Assembly: GCA_007132975.1 (NCBI GenBank)
Contig: SLNO01000047.1
Location: forward strand, 1 to 64,000
Source: Balneolales bacterium
GTDB taxonomy: Bacteria; Bacteroidota; Rhodothermia; Balneolales; Natronogracilivirgulaceae
DNA length: 64,000 bases
Direction of reading: 5' to 3'
Positions 36,592 to 47,414 of this stretch are shown in pieces. Position numbers and translations under genes: made by a program. Below the pieces are notes generated by a model. It did not search any database and was not told the origin of the DNA. It was given only the letters and a program-made list of their open reading frames with translations. Every line of letters begins with the position of its first letter. The first letter of the stretch is position 1.

Positions 36592-39264
36592 TTACTTCAG
36601 CACGAAGTTGATCACCCGGTTGGGTACGAAGATCTCCTTGACCACCTGCCCTTTTTCGAGGTGTTTGCTGACGGCTGTTTCATTTCGGGCTGCGTCAAGG
36701 ACAAACTCCTTGTCGGTGGCGCGGTCAGACGGCACTTCCACCTGTCCGCGCACCTTGCCATTGACCTGCACGGCATAGACTTTGGTGTCGGCCTGCAACA
36801 GTTCCTCCTGGTACTCAGGCCAGGGTTCGTAAGCAAGGGTCTTCTTTGCACCCCCCTTTCCACCTTCAATTTCGCCAAGCTGCTCCCAAAGCTCCTCGGC
36901 CAGATGCGGGGCAAACGGGGAAAGGATCAGCAGGAACGGCTTGAGCACTTCCACCGGACGCACATCCCATTTCATGGCTTCGTTCGTGAAGATCATCAGC
37001 GCGGAGATAGCGGTGTTGAACCGGTGTCCCTCGATGTCCTCGGTCACTTTTTTGATGGTCTCATGCAACATTTTCAGTTGTGCGCGATCCGGGGCGACGG
37101 CAGGCGTGCCGCCACTGTTGACCGAACGCCGGACGGCAGGGTTCAGACCGCCCGCCTCCTCGTCAATGAACACGCGCCAGACGCGTTTCAGGAAACGGTA
37201 GACCCCCTCCACTCCCTGCATGCTCCAGGGTTTCACCTGCTCAAGCGGACCCATGAACATTTCATACAGCCGCAGGGCATCCGCGCCATACTGCTCCACG
37301 ACATCGTCGGGATTAATGACGTTTCCGCGGGATTTCGACATCTTGAACGAGCGCGCATCCACAACCGTATCGGTACCCTTCAGCACAAACCGGTCCCCGC
37401 GCTTTTCCACATCCTTTTCCTCGAGTTTCACCCGCTCCAGCTCATCGCCTGTACCATTCATGCTGTCTGCCGGGACATAGCTGCCCGCGGCATCTTTGTA
37501 GGCGGTGAACTCCAGCTCTCCCAGGATCATGCCCTGGTTAACCAGACGCTGAAAAGGCTCTTTTGTGGATACTACCCCGATATCGAACAGCACCTTGTGC
37601 CAGAAACGCGCGTAGAGCAGGTGAAGCACCGCGTGTTCGGCGCCGCCGACGTAGAGATCCACCGGCATCCAGTATTTCTCCTTTTCGGGGTCTACCGGTC
37701 CTTTTTCATAATCCGGGCTGATATAGCGCAGATAGTACCAGCACGAACCGGCCCATTGCGGCATGGTGTTGGTCTCCCGGATTGCCGGCTTTCCGGTCTC
37801 GGGATCGGTGGTTTCCAGCCAGTCCTTTGCCTTGGCCAGCGGTGGTTCGCCAGTTTTGGTAGGCTGGAAATCGTCCATGTCCGGCAGGGTGATGGGCAGG
37901 TGGTCTTCGGGAAGCGGCTTGGGTTGGCCGTCCACATGGATCACCGGGAAAGGTTCGCCCCAGTACCGCTGCCGGGAAAAAAGCCAATCTCGCAGCTTGT
38001 AGGTGACCGCATATTTGCCAAGCCCCTTTTCTTCCAGCCACTTTGTGATCTTCTTCTTGGCCTCAGGCACCGGCAGGTCGTTGATCGACACTTCGTCGTT
38101 GGCTGAATTCACGCAGATACCGTCTTGCGAGTCGACATATGCCTCTTTTGTGACATCACCGCCCTTGACAACCTCAACGATCGGCAGGTCGTATTTTCGG
38201 GCAAATTCCCAGTCCCGCTCATCGTGTCCCGGCACCGCCATGATCGCTCCGGTACCGTAGGACATCATCACATAGTCTGCGATCCACACCGGAATCTCTT
38301 CGTTATTGACCGGGTTGACCGCGAAAGCACCGATGAACACGCCGGTTTTATCCTTGTTGAGGTCGGTGCGGTCCAGGTCGGTCTTGTTGGCCGCCGTTTG
38401 CCGGTAGGCCGAAACGGCCTCTTTCTGCGCGTCGGTGGTGACGCGGTCCACCAGCGGATGTTCCGGCGCGAGCACCATGTAGGTTGCCCCAAAAAGGGTA
38501 TCGGGACGCGTGGTAAAAACCTCGATGCTTTCCTGTACGTCCCCATCGGCTGTTTTCATCGGGAACACCACATTTGCCCCCTCCGACTTGCCGATCCAGT
38601 TCCTTTGCATCTCCTTGATGGATTCGGGCCAGTCCAGCTCTTCAAGATCCTGCAGCAGGCGCTCGGCGTATGCCGTGATCTTGAGCATCCACTGCCGCAT
38701 CGGCCTGCGCTCCACCGGGAAACCGCCGACCTCGCTCTTGCCGTCGATAACCTCTTCGTTGGCCAGGACCGTCCCGAGCTCAGGGCACCAGTTCACAGGC
38801 ACGCTCGCCTCATATGCGAGACCTTGCTCATACAGCTTCAGGAAAATCCATTGCGTCCAGCGGAAATATGCCGGGTCGGTGGTATCCACTTCGCGGTCCC
38901 AGTCGTAGCTGAACCCGAGCGCCTGCAACTGGCGGCGAAAACCGTCGATGTTCTCATTGGTGGTGACCCTCGGATGCGTACCCGTCTTGATGGCATACTG
39001 TTCCGCCGGAAGTCCGAATGCATCCCACCCGATCGGGTGCAGCACGTTGAACCCGTTCATCCGCTTGTATCGGGCCAGGATGTCGGTGGCCGTATACCCC
39101 TCGGGATGACCCACATGCAGGCCCGAACTGCTCGGGTAGGGGAACATGTCCAGAACGTAGAATTTTGGCTGGCTCAGGTCGGTGTCATCTGTGCGGAAGG
39201 TCTTGTTCTCAAGCCAGTACTGCTGCCATTTCGGTTCGATCTCTGAGGGTTTGTATTCGTTCAT
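36592..39264 (-). CDS. leuS: Leucyl-tRNA synthetase
   Basis: '[28 protein letters not shown]', editing domain, '[33 protein letters not shown]'. Confidence 0.98.
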   Translation of the reverse strand: MNEYKPSEIEPKWQQYWLENKTFRTDDTDLSQPKFYVLDMFPYPSSSGLHVGHPEGYTATDILARYKRMNGFNVLHPIGWDAFGLPAEQYAIKTGTHPRVTTNENIDGFRRQLQALGFSYDWDREVDTTDPAYFRWTQWIFLKLYEQGLAYEASVPVNWCPELGTVLANEEVIDGKSEVGGFPVERRPMRQWMLKITAYAERLLQDLEELDWPESIKEMQRNWIGKSEGANVVFPMKTADGDVQESIEVFTTRPDTLFGATYMVLAPEHPLVDRVTTDAQKEAVSAYRQTAANKTDLDRTDLNKDKTGVFIGAFAVNPVNNEEIPVWIADYVMMSYGTGAIMAVPGHDERDWEFARKYDLPIVEVVKGGDVTKEAYVDSQDGICVNSANDEVSINDLPVPEAKKKITKWLEEKGLGKYAVTYKLRDWLFSRQRYWGEPFPVIHVDGQPKPLPEDHLPITLPDMDDFQPTKTGEPPLAKAKDWLETTDPETGKPAIRETNTMPQWAGSCWYYLRYISPDYEKGPVDPEKEKYWMPVDLYVGGAEHAVLHLLYARFWHKVLFDIGVVSTKEPFQRLVNQGMILGELEFTAYKDAAGSYVPADSMNGTGDELERVKLEEKDVEKRGDRFVLKGTDTVVDARSFKMSKSRGNVINPDDVVEQYGADALRLYEMFMGPLEQVKPWSMQGVEGVYRFLKRVWRVFIDEEAGGLNPAVRRSVNSGGTPAVAPDRAQLKMLHETIKKVTEDIEGHRFNTAISALMIFTNEAMKWDVRPVEVLKPFLLILSPFAPHLAEELWEQLGEIEGGKGGAKKTLAYEPWPEYQEELLQADTKVYAVQVNGKVRGQVEVPSDRATDKEFVLDAARNETAVSKHLEKGQVVKEIFVPNRVINFVLK

Positions 39265-39524
39265 GTTGCTGATATGTGGGAAGTTCAGTAATGCCGGATG
39301 CGTACGGTGCCGGGACCGCTGCTTTCCGAAGCCCTTGAAAAAACTTTACGGAGAGGTGTTCGGGCCGTTTTGGGATGGATGAAGATACGGTTTTTTTTCC
39401 GCTTATTGAAGCTGTGGCATGCCCTGCCTGCTGTCTTTTGATGGCAATATGCTTACTTTGAAAGAACACTCGGACATATCCGGGTGGATGTCAATCTTGC
39501 CTCATAATTCAACAGGACGCTGCC

Positions 39525-40310
39525 ATGATAAACGAACAGACCAGCTACAAGGAACCCTTCCGGGGGAAAACCGTAATCGTTACAGGCGGGGCCAACGGGA
39601 TCGGCCAATCCATTGCCATTGCTTTTGCGGCGGGACATGCCCGGGTGGTGATTGCCGACATTGACGAGGCGGCCGGTATGGCCCTGGAGCGTTCGCTCAA
39701 CGATGGGGGCGGCGACTCTGACGGGGGCGCGCTATTCATTCGTGCCGATGTCTCGGAGCCGGAGTCAATTCACTCCATGATTGCACGTGCCGCGTCAGGT
39801 TCTGCCAACGGCACCATCGACATCCTGGTTAACAATGCCGGTATTGCCGGCTTCAAGCCGCTTCATGAACTGCGCCTGGAAGAGTGGGACAAAGTTCTGA
39901 ACACCAATTTGAGAGGTGCTTTCGTTTGTTCGCGTGAGGCTTCGCGGTTCATGACCGAAGGCGGTTCCATCATCAATATCGCTTCTACCCGCGCCCTGAT
40001 GTCCGAGCCCGGATCCGAGGCATATGCCGCTTCCAAGGGCGGAATGCTGGCGCTCACTCACGCCATGGCCATGTCGCTGGCGGAGCAGAAAGTGTCGGTC
40101 AATGCCATCCTTCCGGGATGGATACACACCGGCGACCCGGAAACGCTGCGCGATATCGACCACAGCCAGCATCCATCCGGCCGGGTCGGCAAACCTGAAG
40201 ACATTGCCCGGGCCTGCCTGTATCTGGGACATCCCGCAAACCGTTTCATCACGGGTCAACAACTTGTCATCGACGGCGGCATGACCCGCAAGATGATCTA
40301 CGAAGATTGA
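39525..40310 (+). CDS. SDR family oxidoreductase
   Basis: 'KTVIVTGGANGIGQSIAIAFA', 'DILVNNAGIAGFKPLHEL', 'YAASKGGMLALTHAMAMSLAEQKVSVNAILPGWI'. Confidence 0.95.
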   Translation: MINEQTSYKEPFRGKTVIVTGGANGIGQSIAIAFAAGHARVVIADIDEAAGMALERSLNDGGGDSDGGALFIRADVSEPESIHSMIARAASGSANGTIDILVNNAGIAGFKPLHELRLEEWDKVLNTNLRGAFVCSREASRFMTEGGSIINIASTRALMSEPGSEAYAASKGGMLALTHAMAMSLAEQKVSVNAILPGWIHTGDPETLRDIDHSQHPSGRVGKPEDIARACLYLGHPANRFITGQQLVIDGGMTRKMIYED

Positions 40311-40319
40311 TGGCATAGC

Positions 40320-41489
40320 TCAGGTCGCCCACAGCCATCCAAGCACATCGATGCCATCGGGTTGCCAGTCAATGGGCGGCCTCTGGGCTTTGGAGAGCGG
40401 TTCCATTCGGATTTCTTCGGAATTCTGCAGCAGTTCGCCGGATTCAAGGCCGAGCGGGTCCCGACCGGTGTACAGGTACACCTGCTGCAGCTGAGGGCCC
40501 GCCTGCCTGGCCAGCCGCACCACATCCTCACGGGAACCTTTCAGCCAGCAGATGACATCATCCCGGCCAATGAGCTCGGGATCATCGGTAATGATCTGCC
40601 CACCCAAATCGTAGACCTCTTTACCCGTGCTTTTCAGGTAGCTCCTCCAGTAACTAACACCTGGTTTACGCCAATGCGACGGACGATTTTGCCTGGTAAA
40701 GACTTCCGCAGCATCGCCAAGCGATCCGGCAAATTCCCCCAGGCTGCGCTCGGCGACCACGAGTACCAGAGAGCGGCAGCCGCGGCCTTCGTAGCGGAGC
40801 ATGGCATCTATGAGTTGCTTGCTGAGCCGGGTTTCATCATCCAGAAAATCCGCCTCGGAGATCCATGCCATAGAGTAACGTGCCGTCCTTGGCAGGAAAA
40901 GTGCACGGTTGGATGCGAGTCCGAGCTCATGGATACGGCGCTGCACTTCCGGGACGGATGCGTCTGCTCCTGCAAATAGCACTCTGTCTGCTCCTGCCTT
41001 GTCGAGATCTTCGAGGCGCACTGCCCATCCACCCAGCAGCTCGGGCAGGCGTTTACGCAATATCCGAAGCAAGCCGTCTGCAAGCCACGGATCCTTTCTT
41101 GAAAGTTTTCCATGATAGACAGAACCGGAGAGCAATGTTGCTATGATGTCCTGAAATCCGACAAGGGGGAGATTTCCGGCGTGCAGACAGAGTATGTGGT
41201 TGTTGCGCGGGTGGCTTTCGGGATCGATTGCACCGGAACCGGCCGTTTCGCGCAGCTCGGATGTCCCTTGAGCCGCAACCCTGCTGACCCAGCCACGCAA
41301 AGCATCCGGGGTGACGGTTTCGGCGATGCTGTCGAGCATGAACATCACATCGTGACGGGGGAAAAGGCCCTCGGTGGCGGTACGGTCTGCTGTTCTGGAC
41401 AGGATATCGTCCTCGTTATCCAGCCAGGCCGCGATTGCCTCGCAGATCAGTTCAATACGGTCTTCGATTTTTTCTTTGCCCGTGACCAT
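40320..41489 (-). CDS. Acyl-CoA reductase (LuxC family)
   Basis: 'HILCLHAGNLPLVGFQDIIATLLSGSVYHGKLSRKDPWLADGLLRILRKRLPEL', 'LIDAMLRYEGRGCRSLVLVV'; start set at MVTGKEKIED. Confidence 0.82.
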   Translation of the reverse strand: MVTGKEKIEDRIELICEAIAAWLDNEDDILSRTADRTATEGLFPRHDVMFMLDSIAETVTPDALRGWVSRVAAQGTSELRETAGSGAIDPESHPRNNHILCLHAGNLPLVGFQDIIATLLSGSVYHGKLSRKDPWLADGLLRILRKRLPELLGGWAVRLEDLDKAGADRVLFAGADASVPEVQRRIHELGLASNRALFLPRTARYSMAWISEADFLDDETRLSKQLIDAMLRYEGRGCRSLVLVVAERSLGEFAGSLGDAAEVFTRQNRPSHWRKPGVSYWRSYLKSTGKEVYDLGGQIITDDPELIGRDDVICWLKGSREDVVRLARQAGPQLQQVYLYTGRDPLGLESGELLQNSEEIRMEPLSKAQRPPIDWQPDGIDVLGWLWAT

Positions 41490-41542
41490 GCAATTGGTTT
41501 TCCTGTTGTGGTGATGATCCTGAAACCGGCTGCTGCCGGCTT

Positions 41543-42649
41543 CTACTCCACGAGGAAGTTGCAGCCGCGCAGTTCGGCCTGGTCCCACCGTCCAAGGACC
41601 TGGAACGACCCGTCCGGCAACTCCAACCCGCGATCCTGCGTCAGAAAGAATGCAAGCGAATGCACATTGGCCAGATCCATAATACCAATGAGACCCTCCT
41701 TACCCGGTGGCAATAACTCCATCGGGTTTTCAGGGTTGCGAACGGTGATCCGCAGCCATGGCGGACACTTGAAACTCCCCGCCCCTGTATCCCAGGCCTG
41801 ACTGCACATTTCAGCCATTCCATACTCTGAGTGGATGGAAGCGGCCGGCAGCCCGAACCCTTCTGCCAGCTTCACACGAAGGTCCTCCTTAGAGATTTCG
41901 CGCCGGTGGGTCTTCATGCCGCCTGTTTCCACTACAATGGCATCAGCGGGCAGCTTGGGAGCACCTCTTTCCACCATATCCAACAATCCGAATGCCGGTC
42001 CGAACAGCATCACACGCCTATCCTTATCCTGAGACCCGCCACCTTTTTCGCTTTCATCGGTCCTGCGCAAGTATCGGCGCTGGCGACGTTTGTTGAGAAA
42101 CGATACCGTGTTCACGTCGGAAAAAGTAACAAGATCCACACCAGAAAGCGACTTATCCAGCGGCAAAAACCCGCTCTTCCCGCTGTTGTCACGCTGGATA
42201 AGGTGTTCGATCATGGTCACCAGGGAGGAGTCCGGATTTTCAGCATAACCTGGCAGCCATGCAAGCAGCATAAATTCGTCGGGGTCATAAAATTGCTCGA
42301 ATCCCCTATAGCACGATTCAAGATAGAGCCTCAGATCAGCAATTTCATGGGTACTCTGATTCGATCCGGTAGTACCACTGCTGCGAAACACAGCTTGCGG
42401 CGCTTCAACATAGTCTGCCCGCACAGTTGCATCACGGAAAACCTGAATGGGGATCATAGGAATAGAATCGGCATCCGGAACTGTGCCGCCATTTCCGTTC
42501 TCTGGCGGCAGTACCTGAAGGTCCTCACAAAATCGCCTGTAGACGGGCTGGTGTTCAAATTGATGCCGATAGACGGTCCAGGCCTTGTCAGCGAAGGGGA
42601 TATCCGCATTGAATAAATAGTTGCGCCAGGTTCTGTATGACTGTTCCAT
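41543..42649 (-). CDS. Acyl-protein synthetase / LuxE family protein
   Basis: 'DADSIPMIPIQVFRDATVRADYVEAPQAVFRSSGTTGSNQSTHEI', 'VVETGGMKTHRREISKEDLRVKLAEGFGLPAASIHSEYGMAEMCSQAW'. Confidence 0.88.
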   Translation of the reverse strand: MEQSYRTWRNYLFNADIPFADKAWTVYRHQFEHQPVYRRFCEDLQVLPPENGNGGTVPDADSIPMIPIQVFRDATVRADYVEAPQAVFRSSGTTGSNQSTHEIADLRLYLESCYRGFEQFYDPDEFMLLAWLPGYAENPDSSLVTMIEHLIQRDNSGKSGFLPLDKSLSGVDLVTFSDVNTVSFLNKRRQRRYLRRTDESEKGGGSQDKDRRVMLFGPAFGLLDMVERGAPKLPADAIVVETGGMKTHRREISKEDLRVKLAEGFGLPAASIHSEYGMAEMCSQAWDTGAGSFKCPPWLRITVRNPENPMELLPPGKEGLIGIMDLANVHSLAFFLTQDRGLELPDGSFQVLGRWDQAELRGCNFLVE

Positions 42650-42734
42650 AATGCTTGTTTAATGGTGTTGTTTTGGCGGCCTCTCGATTACCGATGTCGG
42701 GATCGGTGCCTGCCGGGTGGATGCGGACCGGACC

Positions 42735-43664
42735 TCATTCGGTGAGTGCCATGCGGACCAGCATTCTTCTGTTAAGTAAATAGATGGTGTTGTCTCTGAT
42801 GTCAAAACTGTGCCAGTGGCCGCTTGCCGCATTTTGTCTCAGATTTTGCCTTCGGGATTCCGTAGCATCACCTGGTACATCCGGCAGCCTTTGTGATCGG
42901 AGGATCCGGCCACCGGCGTCAATCTGCATGATGTGGTCAGAACCCAGCATCCACAATGACCCTCCACCGGCGCGAAGGGACCGGGCCGGCTCCGGGGCAT
43001 AAATGAAGCCAAGATAGGATCCGTGCGAGGTGAACCTGTGAAGAAGCTGCCCTCTCTCCCCTGCCACCCACAACTCATCGTCCATAATGGCCATGGCAAC
43101 GGGCATGATGCGTCCGTCATCACCGAAAAGTTCAAAATCCAGCTCATACTGACCGTGGCTGTCAAACCTGTACATCACATGGCGGTCCTCATCGAAGAAA
43201 AAGATGTTGCCGGACGGATCAACCACCAGTTTGGCAGGCAGGTAACGCGAGGGAAGCCCGGCCCTCTGGGGCATCTGCAGGGTGGACAGGTACTGCATGC
43301 GCCTGTCAAACACCTGAATGCGCCGGTTGTTCCTATCGGCCACATAGATCTTCAGCTCATTGGTGGGATCGATTGCGACAGGCAAGTCAAGCTGATAATC
43401 ACCATTGCCAAGGCGGCCGACCGAATCCACCCGCACCCCGTCCCTGTCTGTTTTGAGGATGCGGTGCCGGCCTGTTTCAACAATAAATATGTTGCCGAGT
43501 GTGGATACGCGTATGCTTCGGGCATCCTCAAGGCCGGTCAGCAGTACCGAGACGGACGCTGTTCTGTTACCGGCATTCAACTCGGGCATGTGCACCCCTG
43601 CAAGGATGAAAAACATCAACATGAACATCGCATTGAAGCGGCGATAATTTGGAGATGATGCCAT
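42735..43664 (-). CDS. NHL-repeat / 6-bladed beta-propeller protein, exported
   Basis: N-terminal signal; repeated 'IRVSTLGNIFIVETGRHRILKTDRDG', 'ELKIYVADRNNRRIQVFDRRMQYLSTL'. Confidence 0.8.
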   Translation of the reverse strand: MASSPNYRRFNAMFMLMFFILAGVHMPELNAGNRTASVSVLLTGLEDARSIRVSTLGNIFIVETGRHRILKTDRDGVRVDSVGRLGNGDYQLDLPVAIDPTNELKIYVADRNNRRIQVFDRRMQYLSTLQMPQRAGLPSRYLPAKLVVDPSGNIFFFDEDRHVMYRFDSHGQYELDFELFGDDGRIMPVAMAIMDDELWVAGERGQLLHRFTSHGSYLGFIYAPEPARSLRAGGGSLWMLGSDHIMQIDAGGRILRSQRLPDVPGDATESRRQNLRQNAASGHWHSFDIRDNTIYLLNRRMLVRMALTE

Positions 43665-43746
43665 TAGTGGCTGGTTTTGTTACGAGCCATTGCTGATATT
43701 CTCAATATACCGAGCTGTCGTTTGCCTTGCCATGCCCACCTCCGAT

Positions 43747-45069
43747 TTATTGCAGTCTGCGGAGCCCTTTTGCGCCAATATCGCGACGGTAGACGGCATT
43801 TTCAAACGAGATTTTTTCGACTTCCCGATAGCAATTGTCGATGGCGGATCTAAGATCGGATCCACTTGCTACAACGTTGAGGACCCGGCCTCCGTTGGTG
43901 AGCAGTTTACCACCCTCATGACGCGTTCCGCTGTGGAAGACCATTGCGCCATCTGACACCTTGGAGATGCCGGTGATCTCCTTGCCTTTGGCATAGGCTT
44001 CCGGATACCCTCCTGATGCCAGTACAACGCAGCAGAAATGATCGTCCGACATAACCACTTCCGACTTGTCCAGTTCATGGTTAACCGTCGCCAGCATCAG
44101 CTCAAGAAGGTCTGATTTCAGGGCTGGCAGCAAAACCTGGCACTCCGGATCGCCAAAGCGGCAGTTGTATTCGACCACTTTTGGACCCTCCCGGGTGATC
44201 ATGAGACCAAGGTAGAGCACGCCGCGGTAGGGATGTCCCTCCTGTTGCATTGCTTCGAGGGTTGGATAGAGGATGGTGTCTTCGACCAGCTTGAGCATGC
44301 GATCGTCGATCACCGGCGCCGGTGCATAGGCGCCCATCCCGCCGGTATTCAGCCCGGTATCCCCTTCGCCGATGCGTTTGTGGTCCTGTGCCGAAATGAG
44401 AAGACGCGCATTGCGCCCGTCCGTGACCGCGAATACCGATGCCTCTTCGCCCTCCATGAACTCCTCAACGATCACTTTGCCTGCGGCTTTGAGCAGGGCG
44501 GCGTCATTGCGGATCTTGCCGAGATGTTCCAGGGCTTCAGGCCTTGATCGGCTGATGAAAACGCCTTTGCCCGCAGCGAGCCCGTCGGCCTTGATCACCA
44601 CCGGCCATTTCTGGTTCTCCGTGCTCAGCCACTTCTCAAGGTTGTCCAGTACCGCTTCACCACTGAACTCTATGGAACCGGCCGTCGGGATCCGGTATTT
44701 GTGCATAATCCACTTGGCGAAGGTTTTGCTTCCTTCCAGTTGGGCGGCGACTTTGGAGGGTCCGAACACCTTGTGGCCCCGCTCTTCCAGATAGTCGGTG
44801 ATGCCATCTACCAGCGGCTGTTCGGGTCCCACGACCGTAAGTCCTATTTCTTTTTCCGTGAGAAAGGCCTCAACCGCTTCGAACCATGCATCCGGTCCCG
44901 GTGGTGCCCCTTCAGCCGGGGTAATCGTCACATTTTCGCCAAGTTCTGCGGTACCCGGGTTGCCGGGGGTGATGTAGAGTTTGCCCGGAAGCGGGGACCG
45001 GCTCAGGGACCACGCCAGTGCGTGTTCCCTTCCGCCCGATCCAAGAATGAGTACGTTGTGTTGCGCCAT
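43747..45069 (-). CDS. purD: Phosphoribosylamine--glycine ligase
   Basis: 'NVLILGSGGREHALAWSLSRSPLPGKLYITPGNPGT', 'KADGLAAGKGVFI', 'PKVVEYNCRFGDPECQVLLPAL'. Confidence 0.97.
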   Translation of the reverse strand: MAQHNVLILGSGGREHALAWSLSRSPLPGKLYITPGNPGTAELGENVTITPAEGAPPGPDAWFEAVEAFLTEKEIGLTVVGPEQPLVDGITDYLEERGHKVFGPSKVAAQLEGSKTFAKWIMHKYRIPTAGSIEFSGEAVLDNLEKWLSTENQKWPVVIKADGLAAGKGVFISRSRPEALEHLGKIRNDAALLKAAGKVIVEEFMEGEEASVFAVTDGRNARLLISAQDHKRIGEGDTGLNTGGMGAYAPAPVIDDRMLKLVEDTILYPTLEAMQQEGHPYRGVLYLGLMITREGPKVVEYNCRFGDPECQVLLPALKSDLLELMLATVNHELDKSEVVMSDDHFCCVVLASGGYPEAYAKGKEITGISKVSDGAMVFHSGTRHEGGKLLTNGGRVLNVVASGSDLRSAIDNCYREVEKISFENAVYRRDIGAKGLRRLQ

Positions 45070-45087
45070 CGTTTTGGACTGTGGTTG

Positions 45088-45855
45088 CTATTGGGCGGCG
45101 GCGATGGCCACCAGCTGGCTGAAGTCGGACGGTTTCAGGCTTGCACCGCCGATGAGTCCGCCATCCACATCCGGCTGCTTGAGCAGTTCGTCGGCGTTGC
45201 CGGGTTTCATGCTTCCGCCATAGAGGATGCGAACGGTGGCGGCGGCTTCTTCGCCGAACTGTGCGGCCAGCTCCTTGCGGATGAAGGCATGCATTTCCTG
45301 TGCCTGTTCGGGTGAGGCTGTCTCGCCGGTCCCGATGGCCCAGACCGGCTCATAGGCGATGACGATCTTTTTGAGTTCGTCGGCGGAGAGCCCGGCCAGC
45401 GATCCGGCGGTCTGCTCCTTCACCACGTCAAAATGGCGGTTTTCCTTGCGTTCGGCCAGCACTTCGCCGACACAGACGATGGGTGTGACACCGGCGGCAA
45501 GTGCTTTCTTGACTTTTTTATTGATGATGGCATCGTCTTCGCCGAAATACTCCCGGCGCTCGGAGTGGCCCAGGATCACGAAGTCACAGCCAAGTTCGTT
45601 CAGCATGGATGTGCTGATCTCTCCGGTGTATGCTCCGTTGTCCTCAAAATGGACATTCTGCGCACCGATTTTCACGGCGCTACCGGATTTGCGGGCCGAG
45701 AAAGCTGCGGAAAGTGACACGAATGGCGGACACACGGCCGCATCCACCCCTTCGATATTCTTCTGTGCGGAATCGTCCAGTTGCGCAAAAAAGTCTGCGG
45801 TCTCTTTCGGACCCATGTTCATTTTCCAGTTTCCGGCTATTAATATACTTCTCAT
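45088..45855 (-). CDS. tpiA: Triosephosphate isomerase
   Basis: 'RSILIAGNWKMNMGPKET', 'FVILGHSERREYFGEDD', 'VIAYEPVWAIGTGETASPEQAQEMH', 'ILYGGSMKPGNADELL'. Confidence 0.98.
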   Translation of the reverse strand: MRSILIAGNWKMNMGPKETADFFAQLDDSAQKNIEGVDAAVCPPFVSLSAAFSARKSGSAVKIGAQNVHFEDNGAYTGEISTSMLNELGCDFVILGHSERREYFGEDDAIINKKVKKALAAGVTPIVCVGEVLAERKENRHFDVVKEQTAGSLAGLSADELKKIVIAYEPVWAIGTGETASPEQAQEMHAFIRKELAAQFGEEAAATVRILYGGSMKPGNADELLKQPDVDGGLIGGASLKPSDFSQLVAIAAAQ

Positions 45856-47339
45856 GATATTTCTCCGTCGTTTATGAGTCTGTTCAGTTCAATAAGTATT
45901 TCATTAATGTTGTGACCATGGAATTTTCGGATGATGCGCCCTTCGGCGTTGATCAGAAAGCGGACTGGCATCTCATAGATGTTCCACTGCTCTTCCAGGT
46001 CGGTTTCGGCGAAGGCGCCAGCCCTTGCCACGGGCCAGTCCTGACCCCTTTCTTCGTAAAATGCTCGCACGGCGATGGCGCTCTGCTCAATGGGGATGGA
46101 CAGGAACTGCACATCCTCCTGGTTGAAAATGAGGTAGAGCGTCTGCAGCTGCGGATAGCTGGCCTGATACAGGCGGTCGGCCAGCGACACAACTTCCACC
46201 AATGACGGGGCACCGCTCAAATCCTCCAGTGTCAAAAAACCGGTTTGGGGCTGGTCATCGTCCCCTCTTTCCGGCAACAGCACTTCCAGCTCAAAACCTG
46301 GCAAGCGCATGCCGGGGGACAGCTCCTCAACGTCACGGCGCATCACTGAGAGCCAGGCGTCGGCCTCCTGGTCGCCGGCAAAACGGGCTTCATAGTCGCG
46401 TATTCGGCTGCGCGCCTGGTCGATTCGGGAACTGTCGTACAGAACTTCAATGCGGTTCTTGGCAATCCTGAGCCTGGTTTCCTGCGATGTGGATTCGGCC
46501 TCGAGGGAATCTGCCCAGGCGATGGCCGCATCCAGCCCGCTGTTCTGCAGCACCGACATGAAGCCGAACCTTGCGGCCAGCATGCGGATGTTCTCGTCGT
46601 CTCCATAATCCCGCAGCCGCTGCAAGAGCAGCTCGTCGTTGCGGTCTTCAAGCATGCGCAACGATTCGCGGGCAGCTATACGCGCCGCAACAGTGCCCGG
46701 CCAGGCATCCCAGACTTCCCAGAATATGGAGCTCCAGTTATCGAGCACATAAGGGATGGTGTCCTGTGCGATACCGCCGGCTGCGGCAATCTGAATGACG
46801 CGGTTGTATTGCCGCTCCAGGCGGTTCAACGTGCGCATCGCTTCGTTTTCGGCGGAATGGAAGCGGGCCGACCCTGCAAAACGCGGCAGTGATCCTTCGA
46901 TACGGATCGTGTCCTGATGGGCAAGGATAAGTGTGCTGTCCGCCAAACGGCGTTCATTGCGGTACAACCTTATTGTGTAGGCGCCCTGCCCGGGGAAAAC
47001 GGCTTCGCCGTCAAAAGTGCCAAGTGCATCGGTGACGGCGCGGAACAAAGTGTCCGGTCTGCCGGTCAAGTCCAGTAGCAGAACGCCGGTGCCCTCCGTG
47101 GCCAGGGTGTCGCCTGGACGCGGCGTGAAATTATCATCCAGCGTAATGGATCCGTACACCCGTGTACGTTCCTCAGCCGGTTCGGATGCCGGCTCCTCCC
47201 GGCTGTTGCCGCAACCGGAGACGGAGAGGATCACCGCCGTCAACAGCGCAAGCCCCATCCACCCGAAAGATTTTGGTGAGGATGAGCGGCTGCAGGCTTG
47301 GCAATGCGGCTGATTTTGGTTCATCAGGTTGTTCATCAA
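45852..47339 (-). CDS. TlpA/thioredoxin-fold lipoprotein lacking the CxxC motif
   Basis: Lipobox-like 'LSVSGCGNS'; C-terminal thioredoxin-like region 'GAPSLVEVVSLADRLYQASYPQL...YEMPVRFLINAEGRIIRKFHG'; overlaps tpiA by 4 bp. Confidence 0.7.
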   Translation of the reverse strand: MMNNLMNQNQPHCQACSRSSSPKSFGWMGLALLTAVILSVSGCGNSREEPASEPAEERTRVYGSITLDDNFTPRPGDTLATEGTGVLLLDLTGRPDTLFRAVTDALGTFDGEAVFPGQGAYTIRLYRNERRLADSTLILAHQDTIRIEGSLPRFAGSARFHSAENEAMRTLNRLERQYNRVIQIAAAGGIAQDTIPYVLDNWSSIFWEVWDAWPGTVAARIAARESLRMLEDRNDELLLQRLRDYGDDENIRMLAARFGFMSVLQNSGLDAAIAWADSLEAESTSQETRLRIAKNRIEVLYDSSRIDQARSRIRDYEARFAGDQEADAWLSVMRRDVEELSPGMRLPGFELEVLLPERGDDDQPQTGFLTLEDLSGAPSLVEVVSLADRLYQASYPQLQTLYLIFNQEDVQFLSIPIEQSAIAVRAFYEERGQDWPVARAGAFAETDLEEQWNIYEMPVRFLINAEGRIIRKFHGHNINEILIELNRLINDGEIS

Positions 47340-47414
47340 ACAGGTTCTATCTGGAAGTTTCCGTCAGGTTGGAATTGGGTATGTTGGTTTTCAGCCGGCA
47401 GGATTTTCAGCATT

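Noticed and set aside
36661-39246. Long plus-strand ORFs (481 and 373 aa) opposite leuS
   Set aside because: Antisense shadow ORFs of leuS codon usage; no recognisable domains.
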